From NCBI GenBank assembly GCA_010365215.1, contig JAAFGT010000041.1, positions 1-35,471 on the forward strand: a stretch of 35,471 nt of DNA. The letters run 5' to 3'. The notes under the pieces are model-generated. The model made no database searches and was not told where the DNA came from. It was given only the letters and a program-made list of their open reading frames with translations. Each line of letters opens with the position of its first letter. The first letter of the stretch is position 1. Shown here piece after piece: positions 23,503 through 31,795 of this stretch. The translations under genes were made by a program, and so were the position numbers. Source of the stretch: Acidipila sp. (lineage in GTDB: Bacteria > Acidobacteriota > Terriglobia > Acidiferrales > UBA7541).

Positions 23503-24913
23503 GGCGCCCCCTGAGCCGGCCTTTCTTGACGAAGCCGTCGTAATTGCGCATGACCAGCTGGGCTTCGATCTGCTGCACCGTATCCATGGCCACGCCGACC
23601 ACAATCAGCAGCGAAGTGCCGCCGAAGTAAAACGTGACGCCCAGCCCATCGAGAATCCATCGCGGAAAATGCTGGTCAAACCAGATGCCCACGCCGCCAT
23701 ACAGGTGGTGGAGCTTCAGCCCGGCAATCATCCATTCCGGAATCAGGCAGACCAGCGCCAGATACACGCCGCCGACGAAGGTCAAGCGCGTGAGAATGCG
23801 GCTGACGTGCTCGGAGGTGTTGCGCCCCGGACGTATGCCGGGAATAAACCCGCCATGCTTGCGCATGTTGTCGGCCAGCTCGGTGGGATTGAATACAATG
23901 CCCACGTAAAAAAATGCAAAACCAATAATCAGCGTTACATAGAGCAGCGTATACAGCGGCTCGCCCCAGCTGATGGCCCGGAAAATATCCTGCGTGCGCT
24001 GCGACTTGGCCTGGAACAGCAGCGCCAGGGTCTGCGGAATGGTCAGCAGCGAGCTGGCAAAAATAGGCGGGATCACGCCGCCGGCGTTGACGCGCAGCGG
24101 GAGATAGGTCATCTGCCCACCCATCATGCGCCGCCCCACCACGCGCTTGGCATACTGCACGGGGATGCGCCGCTGGCCACCCTCCACCAGGACGATGAAG
24201 GCCACCACCGCCACCATCACCACCAGCAGGACGATTACGGCGATGGCGGTAAAATTTCCCCAGTCGTTATTCACTACTTTGCGCGACAAATCTTCGATGG
24301 CTCTGGGCAGGCCCACTACGATGCCGGCAAAAATAATCAGCGACATGCCGTTGCCGATACCGCGCTCGCTGATCTGCTCGCCGAGCCACATGATGAAGGC
24401 GGTGCCCGTGGTCAGGGTGAGGATGGTCATGAGCACGAAGCCGACGCCGGGGTGGTAAACCAGCGCTCGCGCGCCGCCCGTGGAATCCACGGTCTGCTTC
24501 ATCAGCGTGAAGGAGATGGTCATGGACTGGAAGATGGCCAGCCCTACGGTGAGGTACCGGGTGTACTGGGTAATTTTGCGGCGGCCCAGCTCGCCTTCCT
24601 TTTGCAAACGTTCCAAGTACGGGAACACCACGGTCATCAACTGCAAAATAATCGACGCGGTGATGTAGGGCATAATGCCCAGCGCGAAAATCGTCAACCT
24701 GCGGAAATTTCCGCCGCTGAACAGATCCAAAACGCCCAGTACGGACCCGCGCCCCTGCTCGAAAAGCTGCTGCAGCAGCTCGGTGTTGATCCCCGGCGTG
24801 GGAATAAACGCGCCCAACCGGTAGACGGCCAGGAGCCCGAGCGTAAACAGCAGCCGGCGGCGAAGATCCGGTATCCGGAAAATATTCGCAATCGCGTTGA
24901 GGAAGCGGTCCAT
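23495..24913 (-). CDS. secY: Protein translocase subunit SecY
   Basis: The product is 472 residues, slightly long. It is the ten-span channel of the Sec translocon in the inner membrane. Diagnostic stretches include FIPTPGINTELL (first span and plug region), LTIFALGIMPYITASIILQL, RGIGNGMSLIIFAGIV and QAKSQRT, with a final SLLIVVGVAMDTVQQIEAQL before the basic C-terminal tail RNYDGFVKKGRLRGRRG. It lies 19 bases after rplO and overlaps adk by eight bases. The ribosome binding site is weak, so coupling to rplO is likely. Confidence 0.98.
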   Translation of the reverse strand: MDRFLNAIANIFRIPDLRRRLLFTLGLLAVYRLGAFIPTPGINTELLQQLFEQGRGSVLGVLDLFSGGNFRRLTIFALGIMPYITASIILQLMTVVFPYLERLQKEGELGRRKITQYTRYLTVGLAIFQSMTISFTLMKQTVDSTGGARALVYHPGVGFVLMTILTLTTGTAFIMWLGEQISERGIGNGMSLIIFAGIVVGLPRAIEDLSRKVVNNDWGNFTAIAVIVLLVVMVAVVAFIVLVEGGQRRIPVQYAKRVVGRRMMGGQMTYLPLRVNAGGVIPPIFASSLLTIPQTLALLFQAKSQRTQDIFRAISWGEPLYTLLYVTLIIGFAFFYVGIVFNPTELADNMRKHGGFIPGIRPGRNTSEHVSRILTRLTFVGGVYLALVCLIPEWMIAGLKLHHLYGGVGIWFDQHFPRWILDGLGVTFYFGGTSLLIVVGVAMDTVQQIEAQLVMRNYDGFVKKGRLRGRRG

Positions 24914-24932
24914 TCTTAGTATTCCACAGTGT

Positions 24933-25382
24933 TTACTTCAACAGCTCGATCTTGCCCCCGGCAGCCACAATTTTCTGCTCCGCCGATTTGCTGAAGCGAT
25001 GGGCGCGCACGGTGAGCGCCACTTTCAGCTCGCCAGTGCCCAGAACTTTCACGCCCAGAGCCGCCTGGCGCACGATGCGGCGCTCCAGCAGGCCTTCCGG
25101 CGTGACGTTGGCGCCGGCGGCAAAGACATTCAGCGATGCCACGTTGACGATGGCATAGTCCGTGCCAAATGGATTGCGGAAGCCGCGCTTGGGAATGCGC
25201 CGGTGCAGCGGCATCTGGCCGCCTTCAAATCCCCAGCGGCGCGAATAGCCGGCGCGCGATTGCTGGCCCTTGTTGCCTTTGCCCGCGGTCTTGCCGAGCT
25301 TGGAGCCCATTCCGCGGCCTACGCGCACTTTTTTGTGGCGCGAGCCTCGCGGGGGACGCAAATTGGAAAGTTTCACCGTCAT
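24933..25382 (-). CDS. rplO: 50S ribosomal protein L15
   Basis: The product is 149 residues, normal length. LSNLRPPRGSRHKKVRVGRG near the start and GKTAGKGNKGQQSRAGYSRR are diagnostic of L15. It binds late in 50S assembly. It starts at an ATG preceded by GAGG and lies seven bases after rpmD. secY follows 19 bases downstream, the canonical order. Confidence 0.98.
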   Translation of the reverse strand: MTVKLSNLRPPRGSRHKKVRVGRGMGSKLGKTAGKGNKGQQSRAGYSRRWGFEGGQMPLHRRIPKRGFRNPFGTDYAIVNVASLNVFAAGANVTPEGLLERRIVRQAALGVKVLGTGELKVALTVRAHRFSKSAEQKIVAAGGKIELLK

Positions 25383-25389
25383 GATGGCC

Positions 25390-25596
25390 TCAATTTTTTG
25401 CGTGGACGCCGTCCACTTCCACCAGGTGCCTGACCTTCAGCAGCATTCCGCGGTTTGACGGCGTATCCGGCAGCTCCAGCACCTGATGCATGCGCCGAAA
25501 CCCCAGGCCGCGAATGGTCTGGCGCATGTCGCGCGGGCAGGCGATGAAGCTCACCACCCACTTGATGCGCAGCATATTTTCTTTTTTCTTGGTCAT
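25390..25596 (-). CDS. rpmD: 50S ribosomal protein L30
   Basis: The product is 68 residues, slightly long for L30. The core MLRIKWVVSFIACPRDMRQT with IRGLGFRRMHQVLELPDTPS NRGML is the L30 signature; the seven residues before MLRIK could be an extension or the true start may be the later ATG. It lies between rpsE (53 bases) and rplO (7 bases). L30 is absent from some bacteria, so its retention is a minor taxonomic character. Confidence 0.95.
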   Translation of the reverse strand: MTKKKENMLRIKWVVSFIACPRDMRQTIRGLGFRRMHQVLELPDTPSNRGMLLKVRHLVEVDGVHAKN

Positions 25597-25649
25597 GGCT
25601 AGTTTCCCGCCCGCTTTCCACTTTCCGGATTCTTTCCTCTTGCGCCGCG

Positions 25650-26186
25650 CTAGGCGGTCATGTCCGAGGCCTGCTTGCCGCGCGTTTCCGCCACTTTCGC
25701 GGCGTCTTTGAGCCTGACCAGCGCGTCGAACGTGGCCTTGATGACGTTGTGCGGATTCGAAGTGCCGATGGATTTGGTGAGCACGTTGTGCACCCCGGCC
25801 ACTTCCATCACCGCGCGCACCGGCTTGCCGGCGATGATGCCGGTGCCTTCCGAAGCCGGCTTGAGCAGCACGGAACCGGCGCCGTAGCGGCCCAGCACGA
25901 TGTGCGGCACGGTGCCATTCTTCAGGTTCACGCGGATCAAATTCTTTTTGGCCTGCTCGACGGCTTTGTGAATCGCCATGGGCACTTCGCGCGCCTTGCC
26001 CATGCCGAACCCGGCATGGCCGTTCTGATCGCCCACCACGACCAGCGCGGAAAAGCTCATATTTTTTCCGCCCTTGACCACTTTGGTGACGCGGTTGATG
26101 GCCACCACCTGTTCCTTCAGGGAATTGGGGTTGGCGTCAACCTGCCGGCGAACTGCAAGAATGTCTCTTAGAATGTGTTTGGACAT
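25650..26186 (-). CDS. rpsE: 30S ribosomal protein S5
   Basis: The product is 178 residues. The double-stranded RNA-binding segment [20 protein letters not shown] and [19 protein letters not shown] are diagnostic, as are the later [19 protein letters not shown] and [15 protein letters not shown]5 helps translational fidelity and lines the mRNA entry. The gene starts four bases after the rplR stop and has little Shine-Dalgarno sequence of its own, so coupling to rplR is likely. Confidence 0.98.
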   Translation of the reverse strand: MSKHILRDILAVRRQVDANPNSLKEQVVAINRVTKVVKGGKNMSFSALVVVGDQNGHAGFGMGKAREVPMAIHKAVEQAKKNLIRVNLKNGTVPHIVLGRYGAGSVLLKPASEGTGIIAGKPVRAVMEVAGVHNVLTKSIGTSNPHNVIKATFDALVRLKDAAKVAETRGKQASDMTA

Positions 26187-26190
26187 GTCG

Positions 26191-26571
26191 CTAGAATTTC
26201 AACCCCGCTTCGCGAGCCGCATCGGCCAGCGCCTTTACCCGTCCATGATATCTGTAGCCGCCGCGGTCGAAGACCACCTGGGTGATCCCCGCTGCGAGCG
26301 CGCGCTCGGCGGCAATTTTCCCCACTATTTTCGCGGCCGCCACGTTGCCGCCGCCCTTCACCGATTTCGCGGTTTCCTTGTCGTGCGAGCCGGCGGAACA
26401 CAGCGTGCGTCCGGTCGCGTCGTCGATGACCTGCACGCTGATATTGCTGAGCGAGCGGTACACGCTCATGCGCGGACGGTCCATGGTGCCCTGCACGCGC
26501 CGCCGCAGGCGGTGATGAATCCGCTGGCGGTGCGCGTCGCGCGAAAGTTTTCGGACGGGTACGATAGCCAC
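26191..26571 (-). CDS. rplR: 50S ribosomal protein L18
   Basis: The product is 126 residues from a GTG preceded by [31 protein letters not shown] and the C-terminal [20 protein letters not shown] with REAGLKF identify L18, a 5S rRNA binder. It lies 15 bases after rplF and four before rpsE, as in the standard spc operon. No unusual extension is present. Confidence 0.98.
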   Translation of the reverse strand: MAIVPVRKLSRDAHRQRIHHRLRRRVQGTMDRPRMSVYRSLSNISVQVIDDATGRTLCSAGSHDKETAKSVKGGGNVAAAKIVGKIAAERALAAGITQVVFDRGGYRYHGRVKALADAAREAGLKF

Positions 26572-26586
26572 GCTTCTTCTCCCTTA

Positions 26587-27129
26587 TTAAGCGCCGGTCT
26601 TGGCGCCGGCCTTTCCAGCCTTTTTCTTTAGAGGCTCGCCGCTGATGCGCACGCCTTTCTGCTTGTACGGATCGGGCGGACGCAGGCTGCGCATGTTGGC
26701 GGCGACCTGGCCCACCTGGCCCTTATCCGCGCCGGAGACGGTGAGGTGGGTTTGCGCGCCCACGGTAACCTGAATCCCTTCGGGGATGGGGAACTGCACG
26801 GGATGCGAAAATCCCAGGCTGAACACCACGATCTTGCCTTTCACTTCGGCGCGGTAACCGACGCCCACGATGTCGAGCTCCTTCTTGAACCCGTCGGTGA
26901 CTCCGGTGACGGCATTGGCCACCAGCGCGCGGGTCAGTCCATGCAGCGCGCGCTGTTCGTCGTTTTCGCGCACGGCTACGAGCTGCTTGTCCTGCTGCTC
27001 CATCTTGATGCCCAAGGGCACGGGAACGGTCAGCTTGCCTTTGGGACCCTGCACATCGATGTGCCCCGCGGCAATCTGCACTTTGACGCCCTGGGGAATC
27101 GGAATCGGTTTTCGTCCAATCCGTGACAT
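26587..27129 (-). CDS. rplF: 50S ribosomal protein L6
   Basis: The product is 180 residues, normal length. It opens MSRIGRKPIPIPQGVKVQIA and shows the duplicated L6 fold, with HGLTRALVANAVTGVTDGF in the first half and PDPYKQKGVRISGEPLKKKA near the end. L6 lies near the factor-binding site of the 50S subunit. The gap to rpsH is 59 bases and to rplR 15 bases. Confidence 0.98.
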   Translation of the reverse strand: MSRIGRKPIPIPQGVKVQIAAGHIDVQGPKGKLTVPVPLGIKMEQQDKQLVAVRENDEQRALHGLTRALVANAVTGVTDGFKKELDIVGVGYRAEVKGKIVVFSLGFSHPVQFPIPEGIQVTVGAQTHLTVSGADKGQVGQVAANMRSLRPPDPYKQKGVRISGEPLKKKAGKAGAKTGA

Positions 27130-27188
27130 TTATTTATCTATCCTCTAGCTAAACGAACTCGCTTTTTCAAAACCCGAAACTACCCGTG

Positions 27189-27587
27189 CTACCAAATTTC
27201 GCAAAGAACTTCGCCGCCCACTCCGGCCTTGCGCGCCGAACGTCCGGTCATCAACCCGCGCGGCGTGGTGAGAATGCTGACGCCCATGCCGCCGAGCACC
27301 TTGCGGGTGTCGTACTTGCCGGCATACACGCGGCGTCCCGGGCGGGAGATGCGCTTCAGCCCGGAAAGCACGCAATGGCGGTCGGGCGTATACTTCAGGA
27401 AAATTCGCAGCGTGCGCTTCACTTTATTTTCTTCCGCCACTTTGTAGGTGGCGATGAAGCCTTCTTCCTTGAGGATCCGGGCCAGCTCGGTCTTCAGCTT
27501 GGAAGAGGGAATGTCCACGCGCGCGTGCTTGGCCAGCGCGGCGTTGCGGATGCGGGTGAGCATGTCGGCTACGGGATCGGTCTGCAT
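27189..27587 (-). CDS. rpsH: 30S ribosomal protein S8
   Basis: The product is 132 residues. DPVADMLTRIRNAALAKHAR opens the protein and STRKVLGG-like segment appears as YDTRKVLGGMGVSILTTPRG, followed by the GEVLCEIW end typical of S8. It binds helix 21 of 16S rRNA and in several bacteria represses the spc operon. It lies 12 bases after rpsN; 59 bases separate it from rplF. Confidence 0.98.
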   Translation of the reverse strand: MQTDPVADMLTRIRNAALAKHARVDIPSSKLKTELARILKEEGFIATYKVAEENKVKRTLRIFLKYTPDRHCVLSGLKRISRPGRRVYAGKYDTRKVLGGMGVSILTTPRGLMTGRSARKAGVGGEVLCEIW

Positions 27588-27599
27588 AGTCTCTCGTCC

Positions 27600-27785
27600 T
27601 TACCAGCTCGCCTTGGTCACTCCGGGAATCTGACCCACCAGGGCCAGCTCGCGGAAGCACAGGCGGCACATCTTGAACTTGCGCAGAAACGCGCGCGAGC
27701 GCCCGCACAGCAGGCAGCGGTTGCGCACGCGCACCTTGAACTTCGGCTTGCGCTTCATTTTTGCAAATGCACAGGTACGGGCCAT
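27600..27785 (-). CDS. rpsN: 30S ribosomal protein S14, type Z
   Basis: The product is 61 residues, the short zinc-containing form (type Z). Cys24, Cys27, Cys40 and Cys43 form the zinc site within [20 protein letters not shown]. The end, [15 protein letters not shown], is typical. The ATG is preceded by GAGGAG. It lies between rplE and rpsH as expected. Confidence 0.98.
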   Translation of the reverse strand: MARTCAFAKMKRKPKFKVRVRNRCLLCGRSRAFLRKFKMCRLCFRELALVGQIPGVTKASW

Positions 27786-27808
27786 CGATTCTCCTCGCCT
27801 TTCTCCGG

Positions 27809-28357
27809 CTAGCTCTGCGTGCGCAGCGGCACGCCCAGCAGCTTGAGCAGCTCGCGAGCCTCTTCATCGGTGCGCGCGCTGGTGGTGAGCGTGATGTTCA
27901 TTCCCTTGATCTTGTCCACACGGGTGTAATCGATTTCCGGAAACACCAGCTGATCCTTCAACCCCAGCGTGTAATTGCCGCGCCCGTCAAACGAATTGGC
28001 GGGCAGGCCTTTGAAGTCGCGCACGCGCGGCAGCACGAAGCTGCACAGCCGGTCGAGAAACTCGTACATGCGCTCGCCGCGCAGGGTTACGCAGCAGCCG
28101 ATGGGCATGCCTTTGCGAATCTTGAAATTGGCGATGGACTTCTTGGCGCGCGTGACCACGGGCTTCTGTCCGGCAATCAGGCCCAGCTCGATGACGGCCA
28201 CATCCAGCAGCTTGATGTTCTGGCTGGCTTCGCCCATGCCGATGTTGACGGTAATCTTCTTGAGCTTCGGCGCGGCCAGCGGGTTCGAATAGTTGAACCG
28301 CTTGACCAGCGCGGGAAGCACCTCTTTGCGATAGCGTTCGTTGAGTCGCGTGATCAT
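27809..28357 (-). CDS. rplE: 50S ribosomal protein L5
   Basis: The product is 182 residues, normal length. It shows [20 protein letters not shown], then [20 protein letters not shown] and [20 protein letters not shown], all diagnostic. L5 binds 5S rRNA and contacts the P-site tRNA. The 92-base gap from rplX is one of the larger intergenic spaces of the operon, with no clear structure seen. rpsN follows 23 bases downstream. Confidence 0.98.
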   Translation of the reverse strand: MITRLNERYRKEVLPALVKRFNYSNPLAAPKLKKITVNIGMGEASQNIKLLDVAVIELGLIAGQKPVVTRAKKSIANFKIRKGMPIGCCVTLRGERMYEFLDRLCSFVLPRVRDFKGLPANSFDGRGNYTLGLKDQLVFPEIDYTRVDKIKGMNITLTTSARTDEEARELLKLLGVPLRTQS

Positions 28358-28449
28358 GTACCTGGTTTCCTTGTGTCTACGGTTCTTGCTTTTATCTCCG
28401 GCGCGAACTAATTATCAGGAACTCGTTATCCCGAACTACTTCTCCATAG

Positions 28450-28818
28450 TCACTTCTCAATGGTCACGCCGCAGCGCTTGCAGACGCGCGTACTCACGCG
28501 GTGGGTACCTTCCATGTGCACGGTGTGTCCCACGCGGGTGGGCTTGTTGCATCCCGGGCAGACCAGCATCACGTTGGAGACGTGGATGGCCGCTTCCTTC
28601 TCCACGATGCCGCCCTTCACGTTTTTCGAGGGGTTGGCGCGGGTGTGGCGCTTGATCATGTGCGCGTGCTCCACGGTGACGGTCATATTCACAGCGTTCA
28701 CCGACAGCACGCGCGAGGTTTTGTTGGCCATCTGCTCGCGGTCGCGCCCGCTCATCACCCGCACCAGGTCGCCCTTGCGGATGCTCATCTTGGCTCGAAT
28801 TTTTCTCTCTCGATTCAT
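28450..28818 (-). CDS. rplX: 50S ribosomal protein L24 with C-terminal zinc-ribbon cysteines
   Basis: The product is 122 residues from the ATG at 28818 (an in-frame GTG at 28827 and ATG at 28788 are alternatives). The KOW motif MSIRKGDLVRVMSGRDREQ and the segment MIKRHTRANPSKNVKGGIVE identify L24. The C-terminus has Cys87, Cys90, Cys113 and Cys116 in two CxxC pairs (CPGC and CKRC), suggesting bound zinc. L24 starts 50S assembly near the exit tunnel. It starts two bases after the rplN stop, so it is probably coupled. Confidence 0.96.
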   Translation of the reverse strand: MNRERKIRAKMSIRKGDLVRVMSGRDREQMANKTSRVLSVNAVNMTVTVEHAHMIKRHTRANPSKNVKGGIVEKEAAIHVSNVMLVCPGCNKPTRVGHTVHMEGTHRVSTRVCKRCGVTIEK

Positions 28819-28820
28819 GG

Positions 28821-29189
28821 CTACCACACTTCCGGAGCAAGCGAGACAATCTTGGTGAACTTGCGCTCGCGCAGTTCGCGCGCCACCGGCCCGAACACGC
28901 GCGTGCCCACCGGCTCGTTGGCGTCGTTGATCAGCACCGCGGCATTGTCGTCAAAGCGGATGTACGAGCCGTCGCGCCGGCGATGTTCCTTGCGCATGCG
29001 CACGATCACCGCTTTCACCACCGTTCCCTTCTTGACCTGGCTTTCCGGCGCGGCCTCTTTTACCGAAGCGGTGATGATGTCGCCCAGGCCGGCTTTGAGC
29101 CCGGTATGGCCGCCGATGGGCAAAATGCACATCAGCTTCCGCGCGCCGGAATTGTCGGCCACCATCAGCCACGTACGCATCATGATCAT
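28821..29189 (-). CDS. rplN: 50S ribosomal protein L14
   Basis: The product is 122 residues, normal length. [20 protein letters not shown] near the start and [20 protein letters not shown] in the middle are diagnostic of L14, a highly conserved protein in the intersubunit bridge. The ATG at 29189 has GGAG seven bases upstream; later Met codons at positions 3 and 4 are possible. It is 23 bases downstream of rpsQ. Confidence 0.98.
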   Translation of the reverse strand: MIMMRTWLMVADNSGARKLMCILPIGGHTGLKAGLGDIITASVKEAAPESQVKKGTVVKAVIVRMRKEHRRRDGSYIRFDDNAAVLINDANEPVGTRVFGPVARELRERKFTKIVSLAPEVW

Positions 29190-29212
29190 GACTTGGCTCC
29201 GTTTCCTTTACG

Positions 29213-29554
29213 CTACGCGCGCGCCGAGCGCGCCACGATTTCCGCCAGCCGCCAGCGCTTGAGCTTGGAAAGCGGCCGGGTTTCCACGATGCGCACTTTG
29301 TCGCCGGTGCGCGCCTCGCCATTTTCGTCGTGCGCGTAGAATTTCTTGGTGATGCGCATGGTGCGCTTATAAAGATTGTGCTGCACGGTGCGCGTCACCT
29401 TGACCACGATGGTCTTCTGCATCTTGGCGCTGGTGACGAAGCCTACCTTGGTCTGCCGCTGGTGGCGTTCGGGCTTTTGGCCGGCGTCGTGCTTGCCCGC
29501 TTCGTGCTTGCCCGCGTCGTGCTTGCTGGCGTTCTTGGCTGCTTCATTTTCCAT
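29213..29554 (-). CDS. rpsQ: 30S ribosomal protein S17 with repeat-containing N-terminal extension
   Basis: The product is 113 residues against about 85 usually. The core begins near residue 34 ([20 protein letters not shown]) and continues with [16 protein letters not shown] and [17 protein letters not shown], typical of S17. The first 33 residues are Lys/His/Ala/Gly-rich and contain [15 protein letters not shown] in tandem. S17 binds 16S rRNA early in assembly. Its start lies inside the rpmC 3' end, an 11-base overlap, so coupling is likely. Its own Shine-Dalgarno sequence is within rpmC. Confidence 0.96.
   Translation of the reverse strand: MENEAAKNASKHDAGKHEAGKHDAGQKPERHQRQTKVGFVTSAKMQKTIVVKVTRTVQHNLYKRTMRITKKFYAHDENGEARTGDKVRIVETRPLSKLKRWRLAEIVARSARA
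29486..29530 (-). repeat. Three 15-bp tandem repeats in rpsQ
   Basis: Three consecutive 15-base units (29486-29500, 29501-29515, 29516-29530) differ at a few bases. On the minus strand they encode repeats of the five-residue KHDAG type in the N-terminal extension of S17. The same period is seen at the start of the matrixin gene and in the unknown gene at 31796-32245. Confidence 0.8.
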
Positions 29555-29756
29555 GCTTGATCCCCAATTCCTTCTGGCGCAGCAGTGTCTTTACGCGGGC
29601 CAGGTCGCGGCGCACTTCGCGCATGCGCTTGAGGCTTTCCGCCTGCCCGGTGACCATCTGAAAACGCAGCCGGAAGAGCTGCTCGCCAAGCTCTTTTTCC
29701 TGCAATTCCAGCTCTCGCGCATCGAGCTGCTGAAGTTTTTCCACGCGTCGCGGCAT
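29544..29756 (-). CDS. rpmC: 50S ribosomal protein L29
   Basis: The product is 70 residues. The two-helix pattern [40 protein letters not shown] and [18 protein letters not shown] is typical of L29, which sits at the polypeptide exit and helps dock trigger factor and SRP. Its ATG overlaps the rplP stop by one base (TAATG), and its 3' end overlaps rpsQ by 11 bases, so rplP, rpmC and rpsQ form a chain of overlapping genes. Confidence 0.96.
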   Translation of the reverse strand: MPRRVEKLQQLDARELELQEKELGEQLFRLRFQMVTGQAESLKRMREVRRDLARVKTLLRQKELGIKHGK

Positions 29757-30172
29757 TACAACACCCCCGCGCGGGCGATGAACTTGGTTTTGATGGGCAG
29801 CTTGTGCGAAGCGATTCTCATGGCCTCTTTGGCCGTGGCCAGGTCCACGCCTTCCAGCTCAAACAGCATGCGCCCGGGCAACACCACGGCGACCCAGTAT
29901 TCCGGCGAGCCTTTTCCTTTTCCCATGCGCGTTTCCGCGGGCTTCTTGGTGAAAGGCTTATCCGGAAACACGCGAATCCACAACTTCCCTCCGCGCTTGG
30001 TGAAGCGCGAAATGGCTACGCGGGCTGCCTCGATCTGGCGGTTGGTGAGCCACACGCATTCCAGGGCTTTCAATCCATACTCACCGAAGGCCAGCGAGCT
30101 GCCGCGCCAGGCCTTGCCGGTGCGGCGTCCGCGCATCTGCTTGCGGTACTTAACTTTTTTCGGCATCAACAT
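29756..30172 (-). CDS. rplP: 50S ribosomal protein L16
   Basis: The product is 138 residues, normal length. [20 protein letters not shown] and the central [20 protein letters not shown] with [20 protein letters not shown] are diagnostic. L16 helps position A-site tRNA near the peptidyl transferase centre. It lies 36 bases after rpsC and overlaps rpmC by one base. Confidence 0.98.
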   Translation of the reverse strand: MLMPKKVKYRKQMRGRRTGKAWRGSSLAFGEYGLKALECVWLTNRQIEAARVAISRFTKRGGKLWIRVFPDKPFTKKPAETRMGKGKGSPEYWVAVVLPGRMLFELEGVDLATAKEAMRIASHKLPIKTKFIARAGVL

Positions 30173-30208
30173 AAATTATTTTCTCACCTGAAATTCCGCC
30201 GCGGCTTT

Positions 30209-30898
30209 TTACCGCGGGCGCGCCAGCGGCGCAATCGGCTCCATAACCCCGCGCGATACCGGACCGGACCGCGCCGGTATACTTTCGCCCTGATAGACCC
30301 AGCACTTCACGCCGATGACGCCGTAGGTGGTGTACGCCTGAGCGAAACCGTAATCGATGTCCGCGCGCAAGGTCTGCAGCGGTAAGCGCCCTTGCAGATA
30401 CCATTCCGTGCGGGCGATTTCTTTTCCGTTGAGGCGCCCGGAGACACGCACCTTGATGCCCTTGCAGCCGAAGCGCAGCGCCGAATCCACCGACTTGCGC
30501 ATGGCCCGGCGGAAGGCGGTGCGCTTCTCCAGCTGCAACGCAATCGATTCGGCGACGAGCTGCGCGTTGAGTTCCGGGCGGTGCACTTCCTGAATCTCGA
30601 TGTGCACTTCGCGCTTGGTGCGCAGTTGAATTTCGTTTTTCAGCTTGTCGATCTCCGCGCCTTTGCGGCCGATGATGATGCCCGGACGCGCGGTATCGAT
30701 GCGGATCACCAGCTTGTTGGCGGCGCGCTCGATGTCGATGGAGCTGACTCCGGCGGAGCGCAGGCGCTGCTTGAGCTCGCGGCGCAGTTTCACGTCCTCG
30801 TGCAACAGCTCGGCGTAGTCGCGGTCCGCGTACCAGCGCGATTTCCACGTCTTGTTGTAGCCCAGCCGGAACCCGTAAGGATGTGTCTTCTGCCCCAC
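30209..30898 (-). CDS. rpsC: 30S ribosomal protein S3
   Basis: The product is 229 residues. [20 protein letters not shown] is the family start, from a GTG preceded by AGGAGG. The KH domain includes [20 protein letters not shown], and the C-terminal domain has [20 protein letters not shown] and VYQGESIP. S3 guides mRNA entry into the 30S subunit. It starts eight bases after the rplV stop. Confidence 0.98.
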   Translation of the reverse strand: MGQKTHPYGFRLGYNKTWKSRWYADRDYAELLHEDVKLRRELKQRLRSAGVSSIDIERAANKLVIRIDTARPGIIIGRKGAEIDKLKNEIQLRTKREVHIEIQEVHRPELNAQLVAESIALQLEKRTAFRRAMRKSVDSALRFGCKGIKVRVSGRLNGKEIARTEWYLQGRLPLQTLRADIDYGFAQAYTTYGVIGVKCWVYQGESIPARSGPVSRGVMEPIAPLARPR

Positions 30899-30906
30899 GC
30901 TGCCTC

Positions 30907-31431
30907 CTACCCCTTTTTCTTTTTGGGCGCGGGCTTTTTGCCCTCGAGCGCCTTGCGCGCGCGGCGCACCGCGCCACGCACGCCTTTCGATTTGGTCTCT
31001 TCCGCCGCCGCTTCCGCCGCGCGATGGGTGGCCGCGGTCAGATGCTCGGCTACCGCCACCAGGATGTGCGCGGTGCGCTTCTGATAACGGAAGGCCCGGC
31101 CAAACGGAGCCGGGCGGATACGCTTCCAGCGCGAGCCTTCGTTGACGAAGCAGCGCGAAACGTACAGATGATCCACGTCGAGCGCGGCCCCGGAATCTTC
31201 CGCTTTGCGCTCGGCATTGGCGATGGCGCTGCGCAGGACTTTTTCAATGTCCTTGGCAATGCGCTTCTTGGTAAACCGCAGGATGTGCAGAGCATCCTCG
31301 GCGCGCTGCCCGCGGATCAGGTCAATCACCAGCCGCGCCTTCTGCGGCGAAACGTGCTTGTAGCGCAGCAGGGACTGCGCCTCAATCACCGCCGGTGCCG
31401 CCGCGTTTGCCGTCATATGCTGTGTAGCCAT
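30907..31431 (-). CDS. rplV: 50S ribosomal protein L22 with long C-terminal tail
   Basis: The product is 174 residues, against about 110-120 usually. The core includes [20 protein letters not shown], then [20 protein letters not shown] and the tunnel-lining beta-hairpin region [20 protein letters not shown]. The last 50 or so residues are Ala/Glu/Lys/Arg-rich and end [11 protein letters not shown], a low-complexity extension. L22 lines the nascent-chain exit tunnel. It lies 12 bases after rpsS and eight before rpsC. Confidence 0.97.
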   Translation of the reverse strand: MATQHMTANAAAPAVIEAQSLLRYKHVSPQKARLVIDLIRGQRAEDALHILRFTKKRIAKDIEKVLRSAIANAERKAEDSGAALDVDHLYVSRCFVNEGSRWKRIRPAPFGRAFRYQKRTAHILVAVAEHLTAATHRAAEAAAEETKSKGVRGAVRRARKALEGKKPAPKKKKG

Positions 31432-31443
31432 CAGATTTCCGCC

Positions 31444-31788
31444 TTACGCCTTGGGGCCCGACGGCGCCGGAGCGCCCGAAGAGCCGCCGCTCGGAGCCGG
31501 CGCCGATCCTGCCGCCTTCTCCAGAGCTACCTTCACCGAATGGCCTTTAAAGGTGCGCGTGGGCGCGAATTCGCCCAGCTTGTGTCCCACCATCTGCTCG
31601 GTGATGTACACGGGAATAAACTTCCTCCCGTTGTGCACCGCAATGGTGTGGCCCACCATTTCCGGGGTGATGGTGGAGCGCCGCGACCACGTCTTGATTA
31701 CTTTCTTGTCGTTGCGCACGTTCAGCGCTTCGAGCTTGGCGTTCAAGTGCGCGTCGATAAACGGGCCTTTCTTGACTGACCGCGGCAT
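31444..31788 (-). CDS. rpsS: 30S ribosomal protein S19 with Ala/Pro-rich tail
   Basis: The product is 114 residues, about 20 longer than usual. [20 protein letters not shown] is the family start, and [20 protein letters not shown] with [20 protein letters not shown] completes the core. The tail after about residue 90 is Ala/Pro/Gly/Ser-rich ([17 protein letters not shown]). S19 contacts S13 in the 30S head. The ATG at 31788 was chosen because a longer in-frame reading to 31902 has no family similarity. GAGGG lies directly upstream, overlapping the end of the preceding unknown gene's spacer. Confidence 0.97.
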   Translation of the reverse strand: MPRSVKKGPFIDAHLNAKLEALNVRNDKKVIKTWSRRSTITPEMVGHTIAVHNGRKFIPVYITEQMVGHKLGEFAPTRTFKGHSVKVALEKAAGSAPAPSGGSSGAPAPSGPKA

Positions 31789-31795
31789 GCTCCCT

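Noticed and set aside
23503-23604. Longer start of adk, giving 34 extra residues
   Set aside because: The extension lies inside secY, lacks similarity to adenylate kinase, and the GTG at 23502 has its own purine-rich site.
23234-24919. 561-residue plus-strand reading frame opposite secY
   Set aside because: It is antisense to a clear SecY, its residues are Gln/His/Arg-rich without a recognisable family, and it arises from the codon bias of the GC-rich opposite strand.
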